The notes under the pieces are model-generated. The model did no database searches, had not been told where the DNA came from, and saw only the letters and a program-made list of their open reading frames with translations. Both the position numbers and the translations under genes were made by a program. Below are positions 1-14,900 of a DNA stretch of 64,000 bases, piece by piece. Within the stretch, counting starts at the first letter, position 1. The number at the start of each line of letters is the position of its first letter. The stretch is from Balanoglossus misakiensis (lineage: Eukaryota > Hemichordata), in contig CM082587.2 of assembly GCA_040954595.2 (NCBI GenBank), positions 5,642,001 through 5,706,000 of the forward strand, in the 5' to 3' direction.

Positions 1-448
1 GAAAGGACTGCAAATGTCACCACATCTAGAAATGTGTACCTTTCCACACACATTTGTCATCCCATTATATAGATAAAGTGTGATACAAAGCAAGTGAACT
101 AACATGGCAAGAAATGCAATTGTCAAAGTATTACTGATAATGTGGCATGCTTTGATGATTGAGAAATCACACACGATAAGACAAGCGAACCGCACATGAA
201 TTTTTAAAAAGACTGAAAAAAGGCAAATTTATCATGATTTTTGCAAAGCAGCTATGCCAGAAACAGAATTACAACATCCTCAAGATAAACAACTACACCT
301 GCTCTCCCTATTTTTGAAACTTTGTCTCACCCATCTACTGTATGAGAATGGGACCATACCAATATTCTTTTTAAAGTGGGGTGAACAGATGGAGTTGCTT
401 AGATGAACATGAGGTGAAAACTGACAAGTCTGGTAATTTTTTTTTTAC

Positions 449-3400
449 CTTTTCTAACTGTTCTTGTAGTTTTCTGTGGTGGTTTTTCTGTAGCAGTGAA
501 CGAAAGTGCAAATAAAAGTCTAAGACTCTTTGCACAACAAAGAAAATTCACAGCCACTCAAATCAAATCAAAACTAAGGTATGCACGCTAAGCCACAAAC
601 TCAACCAAACAAACAATAACAACACAAAACACACTAAAACAAAACAATATGTTGACAGGCCATGGAGGTAACACCATCCAAAGGAGACGTGTGCTTCTAA
701 AACTGTTTGTAAAAGTGGCAATTACAAAAAGACATTTTCAGTCAGAGTACTGTAAAATGATTGAACAGCTTTGAACCATAACAAACGAAGACTGATATAA
801 CATCATTCACTCAGTAAAACACATCACATCTCCAGTTGGTTGATTCTTTTACCTCCATGGATGAACAAACTCCAACAGCAAAGCAACATATGAGCAAATC
901 AAACAGAAAGAAAACTGTCTGTTCTATCGAGGTATCTCCGGTTCATCGAAGTAAAATATTTCATGCAGTACTTACAATGGGTTCCTGTAACCAATGGTTG
1001 AATATTACATGAGAATCATGCATCCCTTAGACTGTCTAGTCAGTTCATGCTCGTTATATTTTAGATTTAATGTTTTCAACATTGAGAACCCAGATATGAG
1101 ATCATACAAATTTATTATCATGCACATTGGATGTGACTTGATCCAGACCCCCCAAAATACCAGAACACGAGATCACAGGAACTGGCAATAATAATCTGAA
1201 CAGACATAACAAAAACACTGCTATTCTGGATTCTGACACACGTTCATGTTTGGGTTTAAAGACCTACCAGTTCGTCGTGTTGTAATGACACTTGTTGGTT
1301 GGCTTGCATGCTGGACTCCAATGCTGACGCAAGTTCTCGATTCCGAGACTGAAATAAGAACAGCAGCACAGCAAAGTCATTTTTTGGTATTAAATTCAAA
1401 TGATAGTTTTAGTACATGATTGAACAGTACTACCAGGGTACATTTGATCTATAATTTTATTATATTATATATACATGTATATACAAAACTGTATGAACTA
1501 CAGTACTTGCTACACTTTGAAAATTAAGAGGGACATTCTGAACTGGAAATGTTGTGATTCAAGTGTTCGGATATACATGTACACAAGGGTTAGATTAAGG
1601 TGTGTTCCTTTCATTGGCCCTTGTTTATGGCATGCTTCTATCTCAATCAAGGTCAAGTACAGGTCATGACCAACTGTATTCTAGGTCACAAAAAGCTCAT
1701 GAACACAAAACACTGAGTGTAAGAGACATGCATATGGGTACTTCATGCTGTTTTGTAACGAACTTGTAAATACATCTACCGGGTGAGTTCTGACGTTGTC
1801 TACCACATACCTCAAGTTCCCTGATCCCAGAATCCTCCTCCATTGCTTGTTCCCCAGAACTATTCAAAAAGGATGCCTGGGTCGGGAAGGAAACACCATG
1901 GACTAAGGTAACCTTATCAAACACCACATGCATTCAACATTCAGATGGGTTTTAACCACTTAACAATTACACAACTACGATACAATGCAGCAAAAATCTG
2001 TGTTTGTTCATTCCAACGTACTGTCAACCTCACCTGCAACTGTCTACTATAACTGCAGTAGTATTGTTCAAAACATATGTTGCCTGATTTCACTAAATGG
2101 TTTACTGGACACAGCTGTGCATCAAATGCTGGGACCTACAAGTCATCGTCTATAAGCATGCGTTCTGTATAACATAACTATGGAAGGCTACGTTGGAATT
2201 TCCAATACATGCACAAAAAATCATGCACCCTTCAACATTCTTGGAATGTTTCTTTTCTTTGACCTGAATTAGGTATGCCTCTCTCGCAGGTCAAATTGTT
2301 TACCAAACCGTCCACTTATATCTATTAATTACCAACGTTAACTACACATGCACACATTTTCAAGCCAGCAAATGCACTTACCTCAGACACCAGTCCATTC
2401 AATTGTCTGGACATCTGCCGTAGGCTTTCACTGGAAGACATCGGCCTGTGAAAAACATGAAGTACCATGAAGAATTTTAATTTTCAGAAACTATCATTAT
2501 TGTATGTTTGTTAGAGGGCACACTGATACACATGTATATGTACACCCTATGCAAATATCCAAGAACTGAGCACTGATGTTTTCGAAATACAACTCACCTA
2601 TCTGGCACTGGATTTGAAGAATCAAAACTTATGTCGTTTGCTGGACTGGGGCTACTATCAGGAGTCTGCAAAAAAAAAATATATGCAACATATAAATTGT
2701 GAGAATTTTTTTCTCTGAGTGTTCCAACGCGCTTTGCTACTGTCAGTTTAGGCATGAAATATGATAGCGTTGAACTATGAAAACCTGTCCCCAAACAAGC
2801 GAAGTGTAATAAACATGTGTAGCACCGACATGTACATGAACAATGTACACGGCACCTTTGATCACAAATTGTCTGCAGATAACCCACTCTGACCTTTGAA
2901 TCAGACAAGGATTAGAGCTTTAGGCCCTTGCTATTTTTTTCAATTTCATATGAACTGACGTCATCTCACTTGTCATGTACAACATACATGTAGACCTCAT
3001 ACATGTACTATCAACTTTGATCAAAGCATCATTTATTCATTCCATTGTTAGCCTCAAATACTATCATTTAATTTTATCATTTGCATTTTAATCCTGATAC
3101 ATGAATCATGTAAAATTATAAATATTATTTTAGAGAAGCTACAGTACTTGTCATGCTCATAGTTACAGACGAATGATAAGTGATACAATGAGCATGGGAG
3201 AAATGGTATAAAAGGGATTACAGTGAGTGCACCACATTGCATGCATTTATACTGTGCATGACATTATCCAAGGGCAAACCACAGCCACAGGTAAATCTAG
3301 CCACCCAGCACTATGCCATGAAAAGGTATGCATTTAGCATGCGTGACATAATATTATGCAAAACACTCAGACAAGCTTACACATGTCACATGTACAGATC

Positions 3401-5527
3401 TAGACACATAACAAACAAAAAAAGGCGACAGATAGAATGGGAACACAGGTGTTTACATCTAACAGTACATGTATGCATCACAACAAAAATAAAACAATAC
3501 TGGACGAAAAAAAATACAAACAAAAATATTATTAATCTTACAGGTGATGGATTTGATTCAGTGGTATTAATGGTAGTTTCAGCTGGTGAGTCCGATCCTT
3601 GTTTACTAGTGTTTTCTTTGCCTGTTTTGTCTTTCTTTGAGCTACTTTTGTTCTTCTTGGATCTGTTGGCCGGAGTGTTATTTCTGGATTTGGATGTTGC
3701 GGCTGGCGAATTTGACGGCGTGCTTCCCGCTGCCTTCTGCTGTTGGAACTGTTTCAGCTGATAGAGTGGACAGGAGACAGATGGTTAAAGCAGACCGAGG
3801 CAGACCTTTTGCTTTGCGAGCGTTATTATTGCAATGATTGGATCTACGTTTGTACTGCAAAAAATGAGAGATGGCAACCCTGGCTGTGGCCATACCTTCT
3901 ACAAAAACTTTAGCCACCATATTGTAAATTGCCTGGTTCAATTAATTAATTTATACGCATGGATCACACTTTATTGCTAATTAACTCAAACAAGAAATCA
4001 TACGTGTACCATATGTTACATGTACATGTGCTTTGAAGACTTCACTGTAGGTTATGTGAGCTACTGTATGGAAAGGTACATGGAAATACGTGTGATAACA
4101 ATTTTAGACCACGGCATTCACCTTGACACTTGTACTCAACATTGAACTGTCATGTTTTGTCAACAAACAACTTGCCCTTGCTCATACAAAATTAAAAAAA
4201 ATATTAAAAAAAAAATAAAATAGCATATTTTAGAAAGTCTGATGTCTGCATTGTTTATCACAAGTTTCTGACATATTCCAAGTATTGTTTGGCTTGCCAG
4301 TCACGTTTGTATTTCATTTCAGTTCATAAAATGCAAAATACAACAACTTTGGTACAATATCATCTCTGTGCATGTAGTTTAGACTTATCGAAGTCACAAT
4401 GCACTTGTACGTTGTACTTTTCTAGCAGAAATTAGCTGGCAAAATCTCATCATAAAAAAGAAAATATAGAATGTGTAACACCTGCCATGAAAGCAAATCA
4501 GCAATAGGGGTAAAACATACACAATATGGAGGAATACAAATAGAGGAAACGGAACATACATGTACACACTCAACCACATTGGGTATGGTATTTGCATAAA
4601 ATAACCTAAAAACTGGTTAAATAACTTTCCAAGTCTCGCCATGCACTATCACCAGAAATTAACCCTCGCTTCCAAAAATAATATTTTATAGGAAGCAAAG
4701 TTGCCATGCAATATGCTTAAGCATTTATTGCTATAGTATTAGAACAGATTTCACATATATACACGTAATACCCCTACTGTGTTGCATGTAGTAGTGATGT
4801 TCAAATATCTTCATTTCAATTTGCAAATCATACATTTTATATTCTCAGCTGACAAAAGATCTTTAACAACATACATAATATTTACTGTACTGAATGAATG
4901 GAGGTAATTTGTCTTAATTAAACAACAGTTTACAATCTAATCTACCAATGTGACCAAGGACATGTAGCCAGCCTTCAGTTTATGTCAAGAGTGCTTGGCT
5001 ATGTCTGTATTACTTTCAACTCAACCACACAAACAAATACATGTGTACACATAGATGTCAACTCTGGTCCATATAAATGTGCACTCATCATATGAAATTA
5101 TTATGAAACGTGGATATACCATTTTCAAGCGCTCTCTACAACATTTAAGACTAGTTTGCCACTACCTTCTCCCTCTAAGACAAATAAATAACCATAGGTG
5201 TGGCAGAATGGCACTGCTGGTCGCGTGCAGTGTTGTAAATTGTGGTATTAACAACATAACGAGCAGTTTTTTTTCGGCAATGAAAGTGCACTGCAGCTGA
5301 AGCCGGTCGTCAGGGCACAACTTCAGAGGCGTGTCAATATAGAAGTGGACAAGGGTCGTTTCATCGGGTTCAAAAATATGTCGTTGCTGTTTAACAGTAT
5401 CCGATGATAGACGACGACTCTGGGACCTTATACCACTTTCCCTCGGATGCTAACGGAATAAATATAAGAGAAACCGTACCTTTTTTCTGGCTGCTGCCAG
5501 TTTTTCCAATCTACAAGCATCGGCCAT
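449..5527 (-). CDS. GOLGA2: Golgin subfamily A member 2 (GM130), 5' exons only
   Basis: Cis-Golgi matrix coiled-coil protein that in the known family tethers vesicles through p115 (N-terminus) and GRASP65 (C-terminus). Seven exons join in phase on the minus strand: 5527-5480, 3757-3542, 2665-2598, 2445-2382, 1876-1811, 1348-1268, 487-449. The start is MADACRLEKLAAARKK, followed by LKQFQQQKAAG, which matches the vertebrate start KLAAAKKKLREYQQRNSPG. A Ser/Asn/Lys-rich linker follows, then the conserved block SSESLRQMSRQLNGLVSE (human TESLRQLSQQLNGLV). The next exons read RELASALESS and KLQEQLEK and begin the coiled coil. The remainder, including the GRASP65-binding C-terminus, lies off the left edge. 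Identification rests on several recalled family motifs in the right order. The first exon sits in GC-richer sequence facing MEGF9. Confidence 0.88.
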
Positions 5528-6803
5528 ATTGGACTTCCGATTCGAACCCCTTAACGTAATGACGATCTAGAAGACATTAAGAAACGCAGGTAGTTGAGGA
5601 ATCGCAAGAAACGAGAATTCGCGTCGATCCAAAAATATTGCGCGATAACACACACTTTGACTTCATATTAACTAAGAATTTGCGATGTTTTCCCGGAAAG
5701 ACCGAAAAGTGACAAAGATAACTTCAACTATGCTGGGCGAAATCTCCCTAACTTAGGGTACCCGAACGAAATCTGCGCACGCATATATCGACACGTCGTT
5801 CGCCTTCCGCGTCCGCGATCCTGCGTTCGCGTTTCCAGTGGAACTGCGCGTGTTTATCTGTTTACCTCTCCAAAATCACAGACATGCTCGTACCGAGGCC
5901 CGGATCGCCGAACACGGATATCTGGTCTGCTGAAATTCGACTTTGCGTAATTTATGATTAGACAAAAGTTCCAAAGTAATCGCTTCCTCTTTCTACTCAG
6001 AAGTTTTGCCCGGCGCTACTTGAGTTACGCGTCTCACGCGAAGGGTGAACCATATGGAGGGAGGGGGCTTGAGGACCATGCAGTTTTCTGTTTCCGACTT
6101 TCATTAGTAGAAGTTGACGTTGAAAGTTTACTTCGAATGTCTTACAATAAAATTACCGTGTTCATGGACTCTTGTATGTCCATGACACGTTTTGTTTCGA
6201 CGCTACCCGAAACCACAAGCTCAGTCGCAAATTCGAAACTCGCCTCACTACCAAAAACACGCTTAAGGCAAGCATGCATGCAAAAAAGTATTGAAATTAT
6301 TTATTAAGACAAAAAACCACCGAAAACACAAAAAGTATTGAGATTTAAAAATCACCAAGCGACTAGTGGGCTAGTCTATTTCAGTCTGGAAATACAGTTG
6401 AACCTGCAGCCAAGGGACTTTCCTCAACTGGCCTTCATACTGAATTGCTCAGGGACTGTAACAAAGTGGCCCCTAGAGGTGACCACCATATATAGAGGTG
6501 GAGGTTTGCGAAAAAGTCGGCAAAGCTACTGGGTAGAAAATCCGCCGCAGTCTTGATCTTCCAGACCTCCTCCCCTCAATATTAAATGGCTTGTCCCTAT
6601 ATCAACTCAACTCCGCCATCTAGCGGTATAGTACAGTTAGGTCATCATAACCTTTGACCCGGAAGTGATACTGAAACAGGTGACTTGACGTCACAGGAAA
6701 ACAGTAAGTTGACGAAAAAAGGAAGGGGAAGCTTCGCGATCGAGAGTCAATCGACGTCGGTATTTTCGTTAGATTTGCTTCAGAGTCCCGACACTTTCTG
6801 TCA
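5528..6803. promoter_or_regulatory. Probable shared upstream region of GOLGA2 and MEGF9
   Basis: This 1.28-kb gap separates two divergent start codons, GOLGA2 leftward and MEGF9 rightward. The stretch at about 5,600-6,050 is visibly richer in CpG (cgcg, gcgtcc, ccgaac words) than the surrounding AT-rich DNA, as expected for a housekeeping promoter. I saw no convincing TATA box or other defined element, so the regulatory role is inferred from geometry and composition. Two short ORFs here (117 and 72 codons) have no recognisable similarity and are not called. Confidence 0.45.
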
Positions 6804-9800
6804 ATGGATATAATCTGTAGAAAGGCATTTCATTTTGTTATTTGGCTACTCGTAGTAGTCGTTCTAACTCAAACAGTGGTATATTCGAAAGGTAAGTGCT
6901 CCGTCTATTTTGCCTTCTTCGCATCATGTGTACACAATACACACATAAATCAAGTTTTCTGGCGTGTGATGTAGAAAAGACGGTGGTATTTTGAGGGAAA
7001 CTTCTCGCCGATCTGTCTTAAAGTGTGAAAACGTGTCATCGGGCATCTTCCCTTTGTTCAGTATGGGGGTAACCACTTCGGTGACGTGTGATTCCACTGA
7101 ACTCATGCCATGTAATTCAATACGTAGCTGCAATGATTGTAGCGGGTTGTTCGTTTCACGCAGTGTGGTAATAACACGTACGTCCCGGGAAACGAACGCG
7201 TGTTGTATTTCATGCAAACGACGAACGATCGAAAACAACGGCGACGTCCTCCGTAAAGCAATGACCGATTCCTGAGTCTGGCCATTACAGAGGTATCAGG
7301 AAAATCGATGAGCAATCGCCCAAATACCCGGACTTTGATGACCGGCATATGTTGTGTACTTGGTCAGATTGGTGTTGGTGTAACGCGTCATAGATGAGTC
7401 ATTCTCGTCCAACTCCATGATGTAGCGATTTTTTTATATAGCTTTGGCCATGATTGAATTATATTTACAAATGTAAGTTAAAGTAGCTTATTGTCAATTC
7501 ATCATATGCAACCAGTAGTAAAGTTTATTGTACACGTTTCCAAAATACACTGTACCACTACCTGTAATAAATCTATACATCTCCTGAACTTTCAGGTATG
7601 GCCTTAGTAATATACCAGCAGAATACATGTATTTTTCTCCCAGTGTCCCTTCAAAGAGTGATTCTGTATTCAGGGTGTACAATCAGTGGGGTTAAAAATA
7701 GTATACACTGATGAATTCTCAATTTCTGCAAAGGTGTTTCTTTTTAATCAGGGTTGTCGTGAACATGTGTGTGAATATGTTTTTTTATAGGTACCAGACT
7801 GAATACATTGAAAGCAATTGTCATTCTAATATCATTGTTTGTAGATTTTAATTATTATAATTAAAGGATGGGAAATGTTCTTGTCTTCTTGTATTAGCAT
7901 AGTTTACATTGTTCTCCAGCACAAGATGGTGTCTAGTGAATGTTCTCCATATGCTTTACTTGTGTCATGAATATTCCAACTTGTTCCAGGGAATATTATT
8001 AAACTGTAATCATGCCCAGTTCTTGTTTACGTTCTAAAGATATGAAATCCTCTCTTTCATCAAGTAAAGGCCAGAAACAGTATAAATTACTTTGCAAGGT
8101 CATATCTGAACAATAGATGTGCATCCTGCATTTAATAGGGATACATGTACAGACAATATTCAAAGGATTGTGGTGAAAAAGATGGCTTTCTGATAGAATC
8201 CTGCCAGTAACATTTGTTAGCACTATGTTACCTGGTATTCCCAGGTACTTATTTCATGAGAACATGTACAGATGGGATGTGACATTTTTTCTGATAAGAT
8301 TGAATTTGTGATATTGTTTTAGAATACGTGTAATGGTTACATTCTGAGGCGTAAGTGAGTGAAGTAGGTTCTTATTACATATGTTTCTTCACAGTATTAT
8401 TCCATTGAAATATATCTGAAACTTAGTTTTTAACTATTATTATTATAGTCCAGGTGAGGTCTACATGTATTGTGTAGATGTCCCAGATATTTCCACATGA
8501 TTTGCTTTCTGTTGTACAAACAAAAGTACATACATGTACAGGTCATAGGTTGGATGTTTTTAGAAGTGTTTGGCATGTCTGTTTTGGATTCCATAACACT
8601 TGGTATGTGTTGTTTTTACCTCAGGATTACATACACACGCTGGGCACATTTTATCACGGCAAACTATTTGTAGACAGGCACAGTGTGTTGTAAACTGAAA
8701 TTTACTGAGATATCAATGGACCAGTCCAAATTGGCTCACTCGGCACTGGTTAAATACACTATGAAGGGGCTCCGCCCTGTTTGAAGGACTTTTTACGTCA
8801 ACACAGGTGAACACAAAAGAATGTGACCCCTTTGAGGTTCAACCCCATTCATGTATGTGTTCGTGCAGAAGGAAACCAGCAGAAGACTTGTGCCAGCTAC
8901 AAATATGTGTAGCTTAATACATTATTTCCCAAATCTATTTATATCTAGTTAGTACATCTGTAAATATTTGACAAGGGATGTTCTTATCACCTTATTGAGT
9001 GTCCTCTTCAGATAATGCTAATGCTTGCTTTTGTCAACATTGCCTAAGCTATTCAAATAAATTAAAATATGAGATATGCACTATTCATGTACATTTAAAA
9101 CAAGAGATAAATTTTAGAAAAAATGTAATAATCAACCAGGCATTTCGTAACCAGTATTGGAAAAATGCCACATTTCAAACACAGTTGGGTGTGTGGGCTA
9201 TGTGACCTTTTCCATAGATTTTCCATCAAACAAACAAAACAAATTGAAAAAGAAACCATGGCCTGGGGTGCATGTGTCAGTTTCTATACCAAACCGTAAT
9301 AATTACTTTAAAAAAACAGAAAGGTTAGAATACCGCAAACGTAATCGTCAAATTTTCTACAGCCATTTTCTCCCTAACAAACATATCGCTGTATGTTGAA
9401 CAAAATGACATATTTACATGTACACATGTTTGTTGCATAAACGTTTATGAAATTTGGTCTCTGAAACTTGATATTACTGCAGATTAATAAACAAATTCAA
9501 TAGTGTTTTTCTTCATGCGATATTGCCTGCAGGTATATAACTTGATCGGTTGTCAGATAAATGGATAATGGTGCGATAGAGTTGCATATTACATTAAAAA
9601 AGCAAACATGCCCAGCAAGGCAGCTTGCATGATGAGTTTGCTATTATAATAATATGTCTGCCGCGGAATCAATAAACAAATCAATTAAATCTAATTTTGA
9701 AGCATGGATGAAAATAACAGCTGTGAACGCATTCTCCATTAATTTACGCAGTGTACTAAAATTAATGCATGTGCCATCCATTGACTCTCAATTATTGCTG

Positions 9801-11985
9801 CACACAGCTGGTGGAATAGAAACTGAAAACATTTTTGAATAGTTACAGCTAATGGAGCTTTAACACATTTCTTGCCTCTTTTGAGTCCACTGACAACTGA
9901 ACAAACCTAATTCTCTTCCTTTTCTTTGCAGACTGCAACGACACCAAACAATGCGCCGACTTTGGCACGGTGAACGTCACGTGCGACAACGCGACCGGTC
10001 AGTGGAACTGCACCTGTAAGCCGCTGTATTCCGGTTCGCTGTGTGACGAGTGCGTTGATGGGTATTACAACACGACATCCTGTCAGCCGTGCGATTGCGA
10101 CGCGGATGGTGCTTTCAACGAAACCTGCGATGGGTAAGGGCGTCACTTATTCCTGAGTAGTAACATTCCAGAATTGATGTCAGCTGATTGGAGAGGGAAC
10201 ATTTGCAGTTCTTTCTTTACTTCACATGTCGTTTATTCAGCTGTGAAAAACAGAGTCTGGTCTCATCCCGCGTCTTTATCTTGCAGGCTGGGGAACTGTT
10301 TCTGCAAAGCCAATATCAAAGGGCCGAAGTGCGACAGCTGCAAGGAAGGATACTTCAACCTAACATCAGGCTGCGTGGAATGCACGTGTAACGGCCATTC
10401 AGATCAATGCGATTCACTCACAGGTAAAATACTCAGCCAATTTATCCAGTCAACACTCAAACGACCTCACCAACGTTGATATTTTCTGCCAGGATTTTAA
10501 AAATTCTCACTTACAGTGTGCTTAGACATTGCTTTGGTCATTTTCTGGTCCAACACTCTAATCTCCAGACAGAAGTAATTTGAGAAATAATAATCTGCAA
10601 GGCAGTTGTTTTATTTGCAAATGTTTGTATGAATTTGGCGACGTTGGTCAAAGGCAGTGTGTTTTTATTTATTTATTTATTAATATTTATTGGGTGTTTA
10701 TTTTAGGCGTGTGTTTCAACTGCAACAACCACACTACTGGTGCACACTGCGACAGCTGTGAACTCTATTACTATAGAGACGACACACAGGGACTGGACGA
10801 TGGTTGTGAAAGGTGTCCTTGCAGTGAAAAGGCGTCAACGCAGACGTGTCACTATGGTAACCATTCCCTCTGGAATATTTCCCTCACTTGCATTGATTTC
10901 TGTTGATTGTGATGATGGCTGGAGGATGATTGACAATTTACGTTATTTTTTTTAACCCTTTCATAAATATGTTTGCTCCAAATCCATTGTTTTCTGTGGG
11001 AAACTTGGACCTCTGTAGGGAGAACTGGGGATGATAGGGTTAATTAAATACATGTTTACCAAAAAACTGTTTACCTGTTATTGATGTCCTACTAATGACG
11101 TGTTTTGTGTTCGTTTAGATGCAGACTACGACAACTACACGGGCAGTGTGGTCTGTGATTCCTGCAAAGACGGCTACACGCTGCCGCTGTGCGAGGACTG
11201 CGACGACAACTACTACATGGACAACAGCACCTGCCAACTCTGCGACTGCAACGGCAACATTGACCCAACAGACACCGGTAACTGCGACCCCCTCACGGGC
11301 AAATGCCTGAAATGTCTGTACAACACAACAGGGTACCACTGCGATCAGTGTTTACCGGATTACCACGGCGACCCCATTGTTGCCAAGAACTGCACCTACG
11401 CACGTGAGTTACCGTAACCCTCCAAGTATTCGTACCATTTTACTTTACTGCTGGGTAATGGTTTGTGGTCAGCTGTGTGGCTGAGGTTTTTTGGGTGTGG
11501 GCAGGCATGATAAGAATAGCTGAAGTCACATTCGTTAGCACAGATGAGGCAGGGAATAAGAAGAAAAGTGTATGAGCATTTGGCCACTGGTGGCGCTAGC
11601 TCCAATCATTTTATGCTGTTTGGGGGGTGCTGTCCTGGACATGAGTATTAACGACTATTCGTCTTTGTGTTTGTTACTTTATACAGCAAACAATCCTGAC
11701 CAACCGACCAGGGCAAGCACCAGCACCAACATCATAACCATCACGGTCATCGCCCTGATTGTGGTCATAGTGGCGGTGGCCGGAATCAGCTTCTACTGCT
11801 ACCGGCAGAGGCACTACCGGAAGGCGCCCCTGCCCTTCTGGACAATCGAGCTGCGCAAGGACGACAGCATGTCGTTCAACGACTATCACAATCTGGACTC
11901 GTCGCTCATAGACGACGTGTTAGTGGCGCCCAGGGGTCAACTCCGAATGGGCGACACCAGTAACTATGAGACCATCAATACATAA
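6804..11985 (+). CDS. MEGF9: Multiple EGF-like domains 9: laminin-type EGF membrane protein
   Basis: Single-pass membrane protein with a laminin-EGF ectodomain; its molecular role is poorly known even in vertebrates. Six exons join in phase: 6804-6891, 9932-10133, 10287-10423, 10707-10856, 11119-11403, 11687-11985, giving 386 aa. Residues 1-27 are a hydrophobic signal peptide (core VIWLLVVVVL). Exons 2-5 encode about five Cys-rich laminin-EGF units with repeated C-D-x-C-x-x-G-Y signatures, for example CDSCKEGYFNLTSGC and CDQCLPDYHGDP, and many N-x-T sequons. Exon 6 carries the transmembrane helix (TVIALIVVIVAVAGISFY) and a cytoplasmic tail with PFWTIELRKDDSMSFNDYH, which closely resembles the vertebrate MEGF9 tail (PFWTIEL, SFSSYHD). 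The tail motif separates it from laminin chains and other EGF proteins. Intron 1 is 3 kb; the others are short. Confidence 0.9.
6892..9931 (+). other. MEGF9 intron 1, no recognised content
   Basis: A 3.0-kb intron between the signal-peptide exon (donor ggtaagtgct) and the first EGF exon (acceptor tctttgcag). It is AT-rich with scattered TACATGTA-type words. Small ORFs on both strands show no domain and no splice-compatible exon structure. I see no gene, RNA or clear repeat in it. Confidence 0.6.
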
Positions 11986-14900
11986 GAGAACGGAAGAAGA
12001 AAAAGAAGAAGTTCTATCGCACTCGCTTTGGATGTAGATACTGTACTATACGTGTATAGAAATTCAGACTCTTTTTTTCAATATATTTATCTATTAAAAG
12101 CGACAGAGCCTGATTGGATATTTTTGGAAAACTCTTCAGTTGTCGTTCAAGTGAAATCGGAGGTCAGATGTTGAGGATTTGGTGCGCGAGAACGTTTTGG
12201 GGTCAGAGGTGAAAGTTCAACAGTCGCAGGTGCGGACAGCTGCAATTGAACCAGCCAGAAACGCTATCAACTCACAGAAACGTAGAAGAAAATCAAAGAG
12301 AGAGTTTACATTCCAAGTTGTGAAGTGATTTCAACAGACATAAAAAAACTGTCAACAGCAGTGAGGCAAATTATTTTTGAATTATTTTGAACGTAGAGCG
12401 CTATTTTCTGTTTATTGATTAATTAGATTTTTTTCTGAGTATTCTGCATTTATTCAGCTTAGAGCAAATTTCGTGCAAAGTCGCTATAAGTTGGCCATAG
12501 GAGCAGCCACAACCTAGATTTTAGATGAATAGTTGTATATTTTTATTGTTGGGATTTGTATTGAATTGATGCAAGAAAATTAGTTTTTTAGAAATCATTG
12601 TATACTGGTTTGAGGCTGTATGTTTTGTGTTCTGTATATTAATGTAAACTTTTGTAAATAAGTGGGTACCAATATGCACTGAATTGTGAGCATGTGGGCA
12701 ATCTATCAGATATGAAATGCAAAATATTATAATAAGAATAGTAATAGTAAGAACCCAAGGTGTAACTACAACATTGCAAGATGGCCTCCCAAAGAGTAGC
12801 ACGAACTTTGAACTTTGCTGCCTATTCGTGCAGTTTTTGACTGCATGGTTGTCTTTACATTTTTTCTCATTTTATACTCTGCGCAATTTATTCTCCATGT
12901 GAAGATGGAGGTATCTTTTGTATATACTTGGTGTCAGTGAATGAAAGACAATAATTTTTTTTTAAAGTAGAAACTTTTTAAGCGTTTGTTATAAAAATGC
13001 ATGCATGTACATGTATTCTTATCTGGTTTGCTCTGAAGGATTTGCCAACTTGTGGAAAAGTTGGATAAACACCTTGTCCACCCCTAAGTAGAAGATACAT
13101 TAGTATGATCCAGTGTTAATTAGAGGGAATTTGGACCATTCCATTTGAAGTAAGGGTAGCATGGTCATAAAATGAAAACATAGTTGTCAAATATTCAGTC
13201 TTGTAAAGTGTTCATGTTAAACACTATGACTGAAGATGGTCCCAATAGATTACTTAGTATAAAGAAATTTTTTTGTCAGTATCAAATTCTTGTTTTTTTT
13301 GTTGTTGTTTGTTTTATGCAGGATGATACTGCAACATTATTGTAAATATTAACTGAAATATTTTGATCTCAAATCAATTTGCCGAGGATCTAGCTCTGTA
13401 CTGTTTATCAAAATGGAAAAAAGGAGATATTTAATGGCTTCATTTTCTATTTCTTTTTTAATCTCTTTTTTATTTTGTCCCTGAATAATGTCGTCGTGAA
13501 GTTATCATTTTTAAACACTTTTCCGTTGCTGATTTTCTGTGACCAAATGAATAATTTACTCATTGATTTATACTTTTTTAATCTTTTGCAGATCTTCTTC
13601 ACCAGAATTGTAAATTTATAAGAACTTGTGAATTATTACCCCCCCCCCTCCCCTTTTCCAAAAGTGTACAATGTTCGTTATTTCTTTCCTCTTTTCATAT
13701 TATGGCTGTAATAGTTTTAAAGGGGGGAAGCAGTGATATTTAAAATTGCAAATTTCATTTACACAGTGACTAGCCTGGTGCAATCGGCTGTTATAATGTC
13801 AGTTTGAAAGGTTTTGAAATCTCAATGTAGTAGGTTTAGTAAATTTCAGGTGATATTTTTGTAGACTTGGGCGAATATACAAGGGTACTGAGTAATCAGA
13901 TATTTCGTTAAAATCCTGTCATTGTAAATTTATGAAGCCTCAATGGTTTTTCACAACTCTGCAATGTTAAAGGGCAAAGAGAGATAGCTTGTATTAAATG
14001 GACATCTCTGATCAGTCTGGAAGGATATTTTCATCCCGATCAAAAATAACAATCAGAAAACATGCACCAGTAGTCATGTTGTATTTTTGCTTTCACAAGA
14101 GACGAAGTGATTCAGGGTGAATTTTTAAGGTTGACATTAACCAACAATATTCACACACTTAGTTACAACATAAAAAACGTACAGATGTTGCTATGGAAAC
14201 TCATCTTGGAGCAAAACCCAGTTTCTGATATTTCTCGTAGGAACAGTATTAACAAATGTATTCTGGAACAAACGGAATATTCTGGAGAATTTCATTTTAC
14301 ATTCTCTCTGTGTTTTAGGGAGTGAATTTTGGTTTGTGACAATGGCATTAAGCATCCATGAATCTAATGCTTATCCATATTTGATTTCAATTGTTTTAAG
14401 GTATTGTTACAGTTCATGTACATCTTTCATGCCCATGTCATGAATCCAGACAAGATTTGCCATTTATCGCAATGATGTAATTTTAATGATTAGAAAATGC
14501 AGTTCGATTTTTATTATAAAATATTGGTACGGACATGTATTTGTCTTTTTGTTCGTTTTTTATGTGTTTGGTTGATTTGGGAGGTGATGATTGTGCAGAA
14601 CCATTAGTTTTGAAGGATGAAAATAACTTCAGATGCAAAAATGTAGACTCTAGTTTATGGAAATCACAAAATGATATACCAGTTATCAATTATTGAACCA
14701 CCTGGGTATTTTTGGAAACATTGTCGCACTTCCTACTGTCTCTCTATGCGCTTGACTTGGTCTTGAATCTACGTTCAAAATACCCCTTACGCAAATATAG
14801 TCCTACCAGGGTCGACGACATCACGCATGCGCGCATTAATCCACTATGTGTATGCCCGAATTTAATGAATTTTTTGTGATCCATATGCGAATTCTACGAT

